From: Candidatus Saccharibacteria bacterium UBA4727
GTDB taxonomy: Bacteria > Patescibacteriota > Saccharimonadia > Saccharimonadales > Saccharimonadaceae
DNA: 31,036 nt
Direction: 5' to 3'
Assembly: GCA_002404195.1 (NCBI GenBank)
Contig: DHJF01000026.1
Location: 2,472-33,507 of the forward strand
The position numbers were made by a program, and so were the translations under genes. Of this stretch, positions 1 to 8,151 are shown piece by piece (positions within the stretch are counted from its first letter, which is position 1; each line of letters begins with the position of its first letter). The notes under the pieces were generated by a model. That model did no database searches. It was not told where the DNA came from and worked only from the letters and a program-made list of their open reading frames with translations.

Positions 1-1
1 T

Positions 2-439
2 CTAAAATAAGGATGCTATATGAGCATGATGTTCAGATTTTAGCTTTTTGATCACAGGCATCATTTTGGCATCTATGTCTTTTAGTCCCAGACAACATAT
101 TTGGTTTGTAAGTATCAACATGCGATCAGACAGACCAGCTAAGCTTAAATAATAGGCTTCCATATTGTACTGAAAAAACTCGAATTGTCCGTATTGTTTA
201 CGCCATGTTTTAATATACGGGTAACAGCTTACGAGTATAGTAGCCTGTTCAACGCGCTCAAGCTGGTTTAGTATTTGACCTGCTCTATAACCGGTCTCGT
301 ATTGGTATTGCTGTTGTTTGCTGAGTGCTGAATATTTAACTCCGTTATGTTCCGCTTCCATGAGGGGTGCGTAGTCTTCCAGAATCGCTTTTATTAGGTC
401 GTTATCCGTAATTTCATCAAACATTTTTGTACCTTCCAT
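2..439 (-). CDS. Hypothetical protein, 145 aa
   Basis: I do not recognise the family. The frame is complete, with its TAG stop at the very edge of the window. The product is soluble, with no signal peptide or membrane segment, and is rich in Tyr, Leu and Gln. Three starts are possible: 523, 439 and 424. I chose 439 because TATTAT (complement of 446-451) lies exactly 6 nt upstream, which would put the transcript start at the A of ATG and matches the leaderless pattern of many genes here. The start at 424 has GGAAGG a few bases upstream and is the main alternative. A perfect 14-bp palindrome lies about 70 bp upstream and could be its operator. Function unknown. Confidence 0.65.
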   Translation of the reverse strand: MEGTKMFDEITDNDLIKAILEDYAPLMEAEHNGVKYSALSKQQQYQYETGYRAGQILNQLERVEQATILVSCYPYIKTWRKQYGQFEFFQYNMEAYYLSLAGLSDRMLILTNQICCLGLKDIDAKMMPVIKKLKSEHHAHIASLF

Positions 440-506
440 GAGGCAATAATAGCAGCTATAAGTGCTTATTGGACAGTGAAGCGGGATCGAGCAAATTACC
501 TGACAA

Positions 507-520
507 TTGAAACGTTTCAA
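507..520. promoter_or_regulatory. Perfect 14-bp palindrome, LacI-family-like operator
   Basis: TTGAAACGTTTCAA is a perfect palindrome. Its TGAAACGTTTCA core is the classical shape of operators bound by LacI/GalR-family regulators. It lies upstream of the reverse-strand gene that starts at 439. No LacI-family gene is in the window, so the assignment rests on motif shape alone. Confidence 0.4.
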
Positions 521-600
521 CAATATCGCGGAACGTCATATCCTCTTGTAGATCTTTCGAAACCGTTAGAACTGCGTCAACCGCACGGCACCAAGATAAG

Positions 601-626
601 AACCTCACGAAAGTGGGTTTTTTGTT
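601..626 (+). terminator. Putative Rho-independent terminator
   Basis: AACC-(T)-CAC pairs with GTG-GGTT around a GAAA tetraloop, with one bulged T, and is followed by TTTTG. It implies a plus-strand transcript ending here. The only plus-strand frame upstream (476 onward) has no clear start signal, and it also reads straight through the hairpin. Confidence 0.45.
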
Positions 627-660
627 TTATATCTAAGAGCAATAGACTATACTTTGTTAT

Positions 661-1212
661 ATGTTTGCATTGACGGGGTTGTTATTCATCGTACTGAGCT
701 GGGTTGCCGGATTATATTTACTTGTAACCTGGAAAGGTCAGCATACCATGTCGATTAGTCAGCATACAGCCAGTGCAAAAGGCGCGTCCCGCCTCTTTGC
801 AGCCACACTTATCTTGGGTGGCGCAGGTTTGTATTTTTGGTTAATCACTTGGTTTGCGCCCAAGCTAGGCTTACCCGGACTTTTTACGGCATTAGTAACG
901 CTGACAGTTGTAGTTCAGTTTATTGCGGCTATTGTACCTGATACAGACGCATGGAAGAGTAAGTTGCACCGCTTTGCCGCTTATACTATGGCGGCTCTTT
1001 ATCTGCCACTGAGCTGGTACATACTGAATTCCCATAACCTTTCAATCGTCACGAGACTGATCGGCGGTGTATGTTTACTATATATGATTACCGCAGTCAT
1101 ACTTTTCCTGATAGTAAAAAAGGCAAGAAACAAGTATCTTATTTTTCAATCTCTATACATTATCGCCTTTCAGCTTATTATTTTGTCAGCGGCCTATCTC
1201 CCGCCTGTTTAA
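661..1212 (+). CDS. Multi-pass membrane protein, DUF998-like
   Basis: This is a 183-aa integral membrane protein with about six hydrophobic segments (near residues 1-22, 44-66, 73-92, 107-122, 130-152 and 160-180). A loop with V-P-D-T-D followed by K-L-H-R-F-A between segments resembles the pattern of DUF998 membrane proteins, whose biochemical role is not established. TATACT (648-653) lies 7 nt before the ATG, so the mRNA is probably leaderless. The gene is convergent with the pilin-like module and they share the bidirectional hairpin at 1250-1283. The assignment to DUF998 is tentative; a multi-pass membrane protein is certain. Confidence 0.7.
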   Translation: MFALTGLLFIVLSWVAGLYLLVTWKGQHTMSISQHTASAKGASRLFAATLILGGAGLYFWLITWFAPKLGLPGLFTALVTLTVVVQFIAAIVPDTDAWKSKLHRFAAYTMAALYLPLSWYILNSHNLSIVTRLIGGVCLLYMITAVILFLIVKKARNKYLIFQSLYIIAFQLIILSAAYLPPV

Positions 1213-1249
1213 ATGTAGAGTTATGATCTCGTAGCTTATGGCGCACCAT

Positions 1250-1283
1250 AGAAAAATACCCTAATTATTTAGGGTATTTTTCT
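1250..1283. terminator. Bidirectional terminator hairpin
   Basis: A perfect 15-bp stem (AGAAAAATACCCTAA and its complement, loop TTAT) has an A run on one side and a T run on the other. It serves the convergent membrane-protein gene (661-1212) and the reverse-strand pilin-like gene (1299-1592). It is nearly identical to the hairpin at 6814-6848. Confidence 0.9.
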
Positions 1284-1298
1284 TAGTTTCTGGTTACT

Positions 1299-1592
1299 CT
1301 AAAAATTCGATACTTGCGAATCAAACTGGCTAATGTCGCTAGTGCTATCTGGGTCGGTCTGGTCGAGAACAGATTGGGCCTTGTCTAAATCAGCTACTGA
1401 GTGAACATCTGGTGCCGTGGGTACATTGGTAGCTGAAGCAGGTTGACTTGAGTCGGCCGCGGAGGTCTTATCGGTCTTGGTTTGGTAGTTGTTATAAAAC
1501 GTATACCCAAGGAAGCCGACGATCCCTACGACCACCACGACGAGCAGGACTTCAACAATTGAGAAACCTTTTTGGCGAGTAAGAATACTCAT
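1299..1592 (-). CDS. Type IV prepilin-like protein, module copy 1
   Basis: This is a 97-aa protein with a canonical class III (prepilin) signal: basic leader ending R-Q-K-G, cleavage expected after G9, mature N-terminus F-S-I-V-E with the conserved Glu at mature position +5, then a hydrophobic helix. By family knowledge a prepilin peptidase would cut and N-methylate it, and the helix would sit in a pilus or pseudopilus. The C-terminal part is short and acidic with a conserved D-L-D-K-A-Q-S-V segment, so it is far smaller than a normal major pilin. The start is ATG 1592, overlapping the TGA of the upstream secreted-protein gene by one base (TGATG), which implies translational coupling. An in-frame GTG at 1595 is less likely. 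Its partner may be a secreted subunit delivered with the pilus. Confidence 0.85.
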   Translation of the reverse strand: MSILTRQKGFSIVEVLLVVVVVGIVGFLGYTFYNNYQTKTDKTSAADSSQPASATNVPTAPDVHSVADLDKAQSVLDQTDPDSTSDISQFDSQVSNF

Positions 1593-2179
1593 CACTGGTT
1601 ACCTCCTGTTGTTTTGTCGGCTGATGATGTCACTCCTTGAGCAGATTTAACACCGACGATAAGGTCCTTAACGGCTGTACGATAGTCTTTTAGGGTGGTG
1701 ATTTCAGCTTTGAGGCTATCCTTGAAACTACTTACGACACCCTTTGGGTCAGTTCCGTCACACTTGAAAGTAGTGCTAGTTGAGGTAACCGTGTTGACAG
1801 CTTCCTCTGCGGCAGCTTTCTTGGTGGCCAAATCAGCAACCAGTGCGTCATAGGTGGCAACAGTCTTGCCTTTAGTGGCGTAGAACGCTTCCGTCTTGTC
1901 TGCAATTGAGCTAAACAAGTTGAGCTGTTTTTGTCCACGGTCAGCTAGGCGGCTCATAATATTAGTAATAGCCTTTTCGCGGTTCTGACAAGCCTTGAGT
2001 TTAGCGTCCGCTAGCCGTGTTTGGGCTACCTTATTCGCAGTAGTGGTTTGCTGTTCGGTTGTCTGGGTTTGAGTTTGTGCGTGGGCATTAGGGGTAGGTA
2101 TTGCAAGTGCAGGGGTAGCGATAGCTACGAATGCAAAGGCACTGATTCCGAGGATACTTGCTCTTTTGAATAGTCGCAT
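1592..2179 (-). CDS. Secreted di-cysteine helical protein, module copy 1
   Basis: This 195-aa protein has a clear Sec signal peptide (residues 1-26, basic start, hydrophobic core, cleavage near ALA). The mature part begins with a Gln/Thr-rich stretch, followed by a mostly helical domain with exactly two cysteines, C64 (K-A-C-Q) and C140 (F-K-C-D-G). These are 76 residues apart, as in the paralog at 7158-7787, suggesting a conserved disulfide. I know no named family for it. AAGGA lies 9-10 nt before the ATG, and a TTGACA-N17-TAAGCT promoter precedes it. It is the first gene of a two-gene operon with the prepilin-like protein. The role may be surface or host-contact related (inference). Confidence 0.8.
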   Translation of the reverse strand: MRLFKRASILGISAFAFVAIATPALAIPTPNAHAQTQTQTTEQQTTTANKVAQTRLADAKLKACQNREKAITNIMSRLADRGQKQLNLFSSIADKTEAFYATKGKTVATYDALVADLATKKAAAEEAVNTVTSTSTTFKCDGTDPKGVVSSFKDSLKAEITTLKDYRTAVKDLIVGVKSAQGVTSSADKTTGGNQ

Positions 2180-2214
2180 AAAAGTTGTCCTTTTTACTTT
2201 TTAGTAGTGTTTTT

Positions 2215-2243
2215 AGCTTATGCTTTAGGCGGGGTGTTGTCAA
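2215..2243 (-). promoter_or_regulatory. Sigma-70 type promoter of module copy 1
   Basis: On the reverse strand TTGACA (complement of 2238-2243) and TAAGCT (complement of 2215-2220) are separated by 17 bp. The same boxes and much of the spacer recur upstream of module copy 2. Confidence 0.85.
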
Positions 2244-2342
2244 TAGGAGGCAAATTACCCCGATGAGCCCCGACATTAGACGTAGAAACTGTTTAAAATA
2301 TGTCGGCTTGTTGGCACGAAGGTAAGGTACAATGAAGACAAT

Positions 2343-3191
2343 ATGAAAAAATTACTCTCACTATTTGCACTATCAATTATAGTCCTCGGACTTATTCCGT
2401 CTATAGCGTTTGCCGCAAAGCCGCTAGCCAGTACGCCCGAACTTATTGGCTATGATATTTCATATCCTCAGTGTGGTAAGAAGCTACCTACCGACCAATA
2501 CTTTGGTATTGTTGGTGTCAATGGCGGTAAGGCCACCACAACCAACTCTTGTCTCGCGCAGCAGCTTACATGGGCGAATCAGTCAAAGACCGGTTCTAGT
2601 CAGCCAAAAGTTCAACTGTATGTTAATACCGCAAATCCAGGTGAAATGATTTCTCAGATTACAACATGGCCAACAAATAATACCGACGAAACTGGCTACA
2701 CGACAAACAATCCCTACGGCGTATGTACTGGACTAAACGACACTGCTTGCTCATGGCAGTATGGCTGGAATCGTTCCGTCGAGGCCAATCTAGACCGTTT
2801 TGCGCCTGCAGCAGCGCAGGTGGCAGGGCTGAACCAGTCTGCCGCTGCATACAGGTGGTGGCTTGACGTGGAAACAGGTAACTCGTGGCAGTCAGGCTCT
2901 ACGGAAGCACTTGCTCGTAACACGGCATCGCTTGAAGGTTTTGTGGCGTATTATCAGTCAAAGAACGCAACCGTTGGATTGTATTCCACGGCCGTACAAT
3001 GGACTGAAATAACAGGTGGCACGGTAAGCACTAGCAGTAATTTAAATAGCTTGGCAAACTGGCGACCAAGTGGTGCGAGTCTTGCTAACGCGGTTAGTAA
3101 TTGTAACGCTACCCCTCTTACGACTGGTGGATTCATCTTGCTTACTCAGTACGTTCAGCAGAGTCTAGACAAAAACCATTCTTGTATCTAG
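2343..3191 (+). CDS. Secreted glycoside-hydrolase-like (TIM-barrel) protein
   Basis: This is a 282-aa protein with a Sec signal peptide (about residues 1-24, cleavage after AFA). The mature part opens with G-Y-D-I-S-Y-P-Q-C-G and F-G-I-V-G-V-N-G-G, and later has W-W-L-D-V-E-T-G-N-S-W. This pattern is shared with secreted actinobacterial and Saccharibacterial proteins related to glycoside hydrolase 25 / DUF1906 barrels; the D-V-E-T motif could hold catalytic acids. It ends with a T-Q-Y-V-Q motif near a final Cys, typical of the last barrel strand. The likely role is cell-wall or polysaccharide hydrolysis outside the cell, perhaps on the host surface (inference). TACAAT (2328-2333) is 9 nt before ATG, so the mRNA is probably leaderless. 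The family is convincing, the activity is not proven. Confidence 0.75.
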   Translation: MKKLLSLFALSIIVLGLIPSIAFAAKPLASTPELIGYDISYPQCGKKLPTDQYFGIVGVNGGKATTTNSCLAQQLTWANQSKTGSSQPKVQLYVNTANPGEMISQITTWPTNNTDETGYTTNNPYGVCTGLNDTACSWQYGWNRSVEANLDRFAPAAAQVAGLNQSAAAYRWWLDVETGNSWQSGSTEALARNTASLEGFVAYYQSKNATVGLYSTAVQWTEITGGTVSTSSNLNSLANWRPSGASLANAVSNCNATPLTTGGFILLTQYVQQSLDKNHSCI

Positions 3192-3217
3192 CTAGTTCCT
3201 AGCAATAGCTTTTTTTA
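3190..3217 (+). terminator. Putative terminator after the secreted hydrolase gene
   Basis: AGCTA (3190-3194) pairs with TAGCT (3206-3210) and is followed by a run of T. The stem is only 5 bp, so this is a modest candidate. Confidence 0.45.
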
Positions 3218-3266
3218 GACACTTTTTGAACTGTTCTTTTGTTTCACCTTCATGAGGTTGTCTAGA

Positions 3267-4232
3267 CTACGTCCGGCTATAGTCGAGGTTCCATTTAGGC
3301 GGTAGGAATAGCTCAACCATTGGCTTCGGCTTGCTGTACGTTGCTTTAATTCGTGATCGTGCGCTAGTTAACTCTGGCGCCACTTCACGACAGTACTTGT
3401 CGGTTTCGCAGAATAGTCCCTGGCAATCAATCGCTTGCAACGGCCGTCCAAGTAGGTTGGCGGGAGGAAGGTTAAGCCGAGCGAAGGCCTCACTCTGCTG
3501 TTCAACCATCCAGTGAATTGCTTCTGTCGGCGAATAATCACCGAGATTTTCGAATACTTTCGCCATGCCGCGGAGCGCCCCGGGGCCTGGTTGCGTAAAG
3601 CTATTCTCGCTAAAATTAATCAGCGCAGAATAGTTTAGGTCGATCGCCGTCTGATAGGACATAAAATCTCCCATTAGTGGAAATGCATGAAGCAGCCTAT
3701 AAATTTCCTGCAACGATGAGGCCTTCAGTAACTGCTCGGCTAGGTGGCGGTTCACGAACATATCCCGAAGTAATTCCACGTGTGTTAAATATTTTCGTGG
3801 CTGGCCGTACGCATTTGTGGCGCACAGTATAAATGCGTTGGTGTACAGGCCGCCATTGATTTCGTTGGCATATTCCAACGCCTTGGTAAATGAACCGTCG
3901 ATTAAATCCACGATAGTTGGCGAATGGCCGAGAAAGTCTCTAGCTGCTTGCCACGTTTCAATTTTACTAAATAGTCGAAAGGCCACGATCTGAAATAGAC
4001 GATCCTCCGGAGAGCAGCATTCAGTATGATAGCAGACTTCACGAATCATATACTGCGAAACACGGTCGGTTGCCCGAAAAACATTACAAAATTTATATTT
4101 CTGTAAGATAGGGTCGTCTGTCCATGGTGCAGATTGTCCGGCGAGCCGTTTCTCAAAAATATGTTGCCGCTGCGAGGCAAAATACCAATAAAGATCGTAG
4201 ATGTGTTGACGGGGTGTGGGGGGTTGTTTCAT
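3267..4232 (-). CDS. 5-hmdU DNA kinase helical-domain / thymine hypermodification family protein
   Basis: This 321-aa soluble protein matches from memory the HMUDK_hel / alpha-glutamyl-putrescinyl-thymine pyrophosphorylase group. The family landmarks are present in order: a P-W-T-D-D-P-I-L-Q-K-Y-K-F-C-N-V-F-R segment (residues 36-53), an M-G-D-F-M-S-Y-Q-T-A-I-D-L-N-Y segment (187-201), Q-P-G-P-G-A (214-219), and R-P-L-Q-A-I-D-C-Q-G-L-F-C-E-T-D-K-Y (263-280). In phages these proteins act on 5-hydroxymethyl-uracil in DNA during thymine hypermodification. Here the gene stands alone: no hydroxymethylase, glycosyltransferase or phage gene is nearby. It runs convergent with the secreted hydrolase. 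A TTGACT box lies upstream, but the -10 match is weak. Family fairly sure, function in this cell unknown. Confidence 0.7.
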   Translation of the reverse strand: MKQPPTPRQHIYDLYWYFASQRQHIFEKRLAGQSAPWTDDPILQKYKFCNVFRATDRVSQYMIREVCYHTECCSPEDRLFQIVAFRLFSKIETWQAARDFLGHSPTIVDLIDGSFTKALEYANEINGGLYTNAFILCATNAYGQPRKYLTHVELLRDMFVNRHLAEQLLKASSLQEIYRLLHAFPLMGDFMSYQTAIDLNYSALINFSENSFTQPGPGALRGMAKVFENLGDYSPTEAIHWMVEQQSEAFARLNLPPANLLGRPLQAIDCQGLFCETDKYCREVAPELTSARSRIKATYSKPKPMVELFLPPKWNLDYSRT

Positions 4233-4340
4233 TGTGTGATTTATTATTTATGAAAAGAGTCAAAATCTCAAATGATTTTGAGGCAGATTCATTTTTCATA
4301 TTATTCGCATCTTCGAGGGCCGATGTTCGTAGCGTGTTGG

Positions 4341-5696
<1,356 letters not shown>

Positions 5697-6347
5697 ATGA
5701 GCACGACACCAACGACAGGCTTGCTCGTAGTGAGCCGACACGCAGAATCAGAATGGAATTTATTAGGTAAATGGACAGGTTTGACAGATGTAAACCTGAC
5801 AGAAAAAGGGCACGAGGAGGCCTTTAAAATCGGCGAAATCATCAAAGGTATTACGTTTGATGCCGTCTATACATCCGAGCAGAAGCGTACTCACCAGACG
5901 TTAGCGGGCATCCTGAAGGGTGGCGAACATGCCGAGGTGCTGCATCGTATTCACAGGGCAATTAATGAGCGTGATTACGGCGATTTGACCGGTAAAAATA
6001 AATGGGAAGTCCAGGAAGAAATCGGTGACGAAGCCTTTAAGGGCATTCGCCGCGGCTGGGACTATCCGGTGCCGGGCGGTGAAACGCTGAAGGATGTCCA
6101 TGGTCGCGTCGTGCCATTCTTCGACGCGGAAATTCTGCCGCAGCTCCAGGCTGGCAAGAATATTTTATTGGTAGCGCACGGTAACTCGATCCGTGCTCTT
6201 ATGAAGCACCTCGAGGATATTCACGAGGATGAGATCGCCGAAGTAGAAATGAGTTTTGGGCAGGTATTGCTCTACCATATTACCCCCGAAGGTAACCTCC
6301 ACAAGAAGGAAGTTCGTCATATTGATACGACCCCGCCAAAGGCATGA
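5697..6347 (+). CDS. gpmA: 2,3-bisphosphoglycerate-dependent phosphoglycerate mutase
   Basis: It interconverts 3- and 2-phosphoglycerate, the step before enolase. The 216-aa protein belongs to the histidine phosphatase superfamily: S-R-H-A-E-S-E-W-N (residues 13-21, catalytic H15), N-E-R-D-Y-G-D-L-T-G-K-N-K (90-102, proton donor E91), and A-H-G-N-S-I-R-A-L (160-168, second catalytic H161). The long form of the central insert and the N-E-R-x-Y-G signature favour dPGM over a generic phosphatase. The usual R-H-G motif is R-H-A here, a mild change next to the catalytic His. A TTGAAC-N17-CATAAT promoter ends 7 nt before the ATG, so the mRNA is expected to be leaderless. Confidence 0.93.
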   Translation: MSTTPTTGLLVVSRHAESEWNLLGKWTGLTDVNLTEKGHEEAFKIGEIIKGITFDAVYTSEQKRTHQTLAGILKGGEHAEVLHRIHRAINERDYGDLTGKNKWEVQEEIGDEAFKGIRRGWDYPVPGGETLKDVHGRVVPFFDAEILPQLQAGKNILLVAHGNSIRALMKHLEDIHEDEIAEVEMSFGQVLLYHITPEGNLHKKEVRHIDTTPPKA

Positions 6348-6357
6348 GTGTATTCTA

Positions 6358-6792
6358 TCAGCTCGCTACTCTATAGCCGTAGTATCTCGTGTCTCCGGTG
6401 ACTTCTGTTAGTTCGGCTGGAAACTCATCAGGGCTAAAAAACTCTTTCTCTTCTTCGCTCGCGGCATCGGCCTCGAGCATATAGGGTTTATCTCCGGCGA
6501 ACTCATCATACTTAAGAGAAAAGGAGATGTCGCTTTGGATATAAGAGAATTCGTAACGTTTTTTCTCAAGGTGAAGGATTGAGGAGCTGAGAAATTCTTC
6601 ATATTTCTCTTCAGTGATTCTCTCCTTTTCGGAGGTCCTGTTACCGTCTTTGATAATCTTCGCTATCAACAAGATCCGTATGTCGCCATCTTCAAACCTT
6701 TTACAGGCAACTTTCTTTTCATTGTCTTCACTTGTTTCTAACCAATCAACAATAAGATATTCCAGACGGACTTGAAAGCTACCATAAACATC
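6358..6792 (-). pseudogene. CYTH-domain protein lacking its N-terminus
   Basis: The frame carries the C-terminal two thirds of a CYTH (CyaB / thiamine-triphosphatase) domain: K-D-G-N-R-T-S-E-K-E-R-I-T (charged tunnel strand), D-I-S-F-S-L-K-Y-D-E-F, M-L-E-A-D-A-A-S-E-E-E-K, and a V-T-G-D-T-R-Y-Y-G-Y ending. CYTH enzymes hydrolyse triphosphates or organise polyphosphate binding. A minimal frame could start at TTG 6672, but the open frame with coding character continues upstream (V-R-L-E-Y-L, D-W-L-E-T-S) to about 6790 with no ATG, GTG or TTG. The E-x-E-x-K N-terminal motif is absent. Similarity to module copy 1 begins at about 6790, so the 5' end seems to have been lost when the module copy arrived. 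Confidence 0.7.
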
Positions 6793-6813
6793 TAGCAGCT
6801 TGTGGCACGCTAT

Positions 6814-6848
6814 AGAAAAATACCCTAATCACATTAGGGTATTTTTCT
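6814..6848. terminator. Bidirectional terminator hairpin, module copy 2
   Basis: A perfect 16-bp stem (AGAAAAATACCCTAAT and its complement, loop CAC) is flanked by A and T runs. It matches the hairpin at 1250-1283 and ends the reverse-strand prepilin-like transcript. Confidence 0.9.
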
Positions 6849-6864
6849 TAGTTTTCGGTTACTT

Positions 6865-7158
6865 TTAGAAACTTGACAGCTGCGAGTCAAGTTGATTGAC
6901 GTCGCTACTACTGCTTCCGCTAGGATCGGTCTGGTCAATGACAGACTGCGCCTTGTCTAAGTCAGCTGTTGAATTAACGCTGGGCGGTGTAGAGACATTA
7001 GTAGCCGAGGTAGTTTGGCTTGTTTCTGCTACCGGAGTCTTGCTGGCTTGATATTTGCCATAGAAGGTGTAGCCAAGGAGGCCGACTATTCCTACGACTA
7101 CCACAACGAGTGCGATTTCAACAATCGAGAAACCCTTTTGACGGATAAGCCTATTCAT
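6865..7158 (-). CDS. Type IV prepilin-like protein, module copy 2
   Basis: This 97-aa paralog of the protein at 1299-1592 has leader R-Q-K-G with cleavage expected after G9, mature F-S-I-V-E with Glu at +5, a Val-rich transmembrane helix and a short acidic tail that again carries D-L-D-K-A-Q-S-V. The ATG at 7158 overlaps the upstream TAA by one base (TAATG), so the coupling is kept in both copies although the stop codon differs. Tails between the helix and the D-L-D-K motif have diverged most, as expected for surface-exposed parts. A minor or specialised pilin is the best guess. Confidence 0.85.
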   Translation of the reverse strand: MNRLIRQKGFSIVEIALVVVVVGIVGLLGYTFYGKYQASKTPVAETSQTTSATNVSTPPSVNSTADLDKAQSVIDQTDPSGSSSSDVNQLDSQLSSF

Positions 7159-7787
7159 TACCTATTGTCTCCCGTTGTTTTGCTGGTTGATGATGCCACG
7201 CCTTGAGCGGATTTAACGCCGACGATGAGGTTTTTAACAGCGGTTTTGTACTCTTTAAGTGCTGCAATTTCAGCTTTGAGGTTACCTCTGAAGCTATTGG
7301 CGACACCTTTCGGGTCAGTTCCGTCACACTTGAAGGTAGTGCTAGTTGACGCAACGGTCGCAATAGCTGCTTCTGCGACGGTTTTCTTAGCAACAACATC
7401 CGCTACGAGTGCGTCGTAGGTGGCGACGGGCTTGCCCTTTTGCACATAGAACGCTTCGGTCTTGTCTGCAATCGAACTAAACAGATCAAGTTGTTTCTGT
7501 CCACGGTCAGAGAGGCGGCTCATGGTGTTCGTGATGGTTTTTTCGTGGTTCTGGCAAGCTTTGAGCTTGGCGTCGGCTAGCCGCGTTTCGGCGTTGGCTT
7601 TTACGTCAGTCGCTTTTTGTTCGGCAGCCTGCCTGTGTTGCGTTGTTTTACCGGCAGCTGTTTGCTGCTCGGCTGTTTGTGTTTGTGTGTGCTCGTTTGG
7701 GGTGTCCATTGCGAGTGCGGGGGTAGCGACGGCTACGAGCGCAAAGGCACTGATACCGAGGATGCTTACTCTTTTAAATAGGTGCAT
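7158..7787 (-). CDS. Secreted di-cysteine helical protein, module copy 2
   Basis: This 209-aa paralog of the protein at 1592-2179 has a Sec signal peptide (residues 1-26), a Gln/Ala-rich region with extra length, and a helical domain with the only two cysteines at C78 and C154. The spacing of 76 residues is identical to copy 1. Most of the domain after the first Cys is conserved (R-G-Q-K-Q-L, F-S-S-I-A-D-K-T-E-A-F-Y, Y-D-A-L-V-A-D). It is translationally coupled to the prepilin-like gene. Keeping both members and their order after duplication points to a functional pair. No named family is recognised. Confidence 0.8.
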   Translation of the reverse strand: MHLFKRVSILGISAFALVAVATPALAMDTPNEHTQTQTAEQQTAAGKTTQHRQAAEQKATDVKANAETRLADAKLKACQNHEKTITNTMSRLSDRGQKQLDLFSSIADKTEAFYVQKGKPVATYDALVADVVAKKTVAEAAIATVASTSTTFKCDGTDPKGVANSFRGNLKAEIAALKEYKTAVKNLIVGVKSAQGVASSTSKTTGDNR

Positions 7788-7819
7788 AGATTATCCCTTT
7801 TACTATTAGTAATGTTTCA

Positions 7820-7848
7820 AGCTTATGCTTTAAGTGGGGTGGTGTCAA
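7820..7848 (-). promoter_or_regulatory. Sigma-70 type promoter of module copy 2
   Basis: TTGACA (complement of 7843-7848) and TAAGCT (complement of 7820-7825) are separated by 17 bp. Boxes and spacing are identical to copy 1, with a similar spacer. Confidence 0.85.
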
Positions 7849-7850
7849 TA

Positions 7851-8151
7851 TCGAACGGGCTCTATTAATGTAGCTTGATATATCGTTCAGCGCAACTCAA
7901 GCAGCCACTTACAATAATCGTTATTTATCTACAAGTTACATGCATATAGGACAATCAGTGTTACTGAGTATTTGTCGAAGACGCTGTGTCACTAAGAAGT
8001 AACACTTTAGATTCATGGCCTACAGTGCCTCACGAGAATAGCCCAATTCACCGGGTGATTCCATGGTACTTATTGTGCGATACTTCACAGACAAAAGTGC
8101 AGCTAATGTATAGAATGGCTTTAAACATTAAACTTTGGAGGCTGTAACTAT
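7851..8151. other. Intergenic region with a 9-bp inverted repeat
   Basis: There is no convincing gene in these 300 bases. AGTGTTACT (7957-7965) and its exact complement AGTAACACT (7998-8006) flank 32 bp and could form a hairpin or bind a regulator. GGAGG at about 8134, upstream of ATG 8152, is the ribosome binding site of the next gene. A TATAGAAT sequence near 8108 may be its -10 region. Confidence 0.5.

Larger units (their letters stand above)
1225..2245 (-). repeat. Duplicated two-gene module, copy 1 (with promoter and terminator)
   Basis: This segment and 6790-7850 are diverged copies of one unit with identical order: promoter, secreted di-cysteine protein, stop/start overlap, prepilin-like protein, 15-16 bp terminator hairpin. 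Similarity covers the -35/-10 boxes on one side and runs about 25 bp past the hairpin on the other (roughly 19 of 26 bases match by eye). The copies have clearly diverged, so the duplication is not recent. Confidence 0.85.
6790..7850 (-). repeat. Duplicated two-gene module, copy 2 (with promoter and terminator)
   Basis: This is the counterpart of 1225-2245. Its secreted protein is 14 aa longer, from extra Gln/Ala-rich sequence near residues 46-66. The promoter boxes, two-cysteine spacing, prepilin leader and terminator hairpin are all conserved. Confidence 0.85.

Noticed and set aside
560..600. Possible tRNA 3' end (CACGGCACCA)
   Set aside because: No complementary acceptor strand or T-loop lies at the right distance upstream.
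476..673. Plus-strand 65-codon reading frame
   Set aside because: It has no ribosome binding site or promoter, it reads through the hairpin at 601-626, and it ends inside the next gene. Its middle part looks somewhat protein-like, so a degraded gene cannot be excluded.
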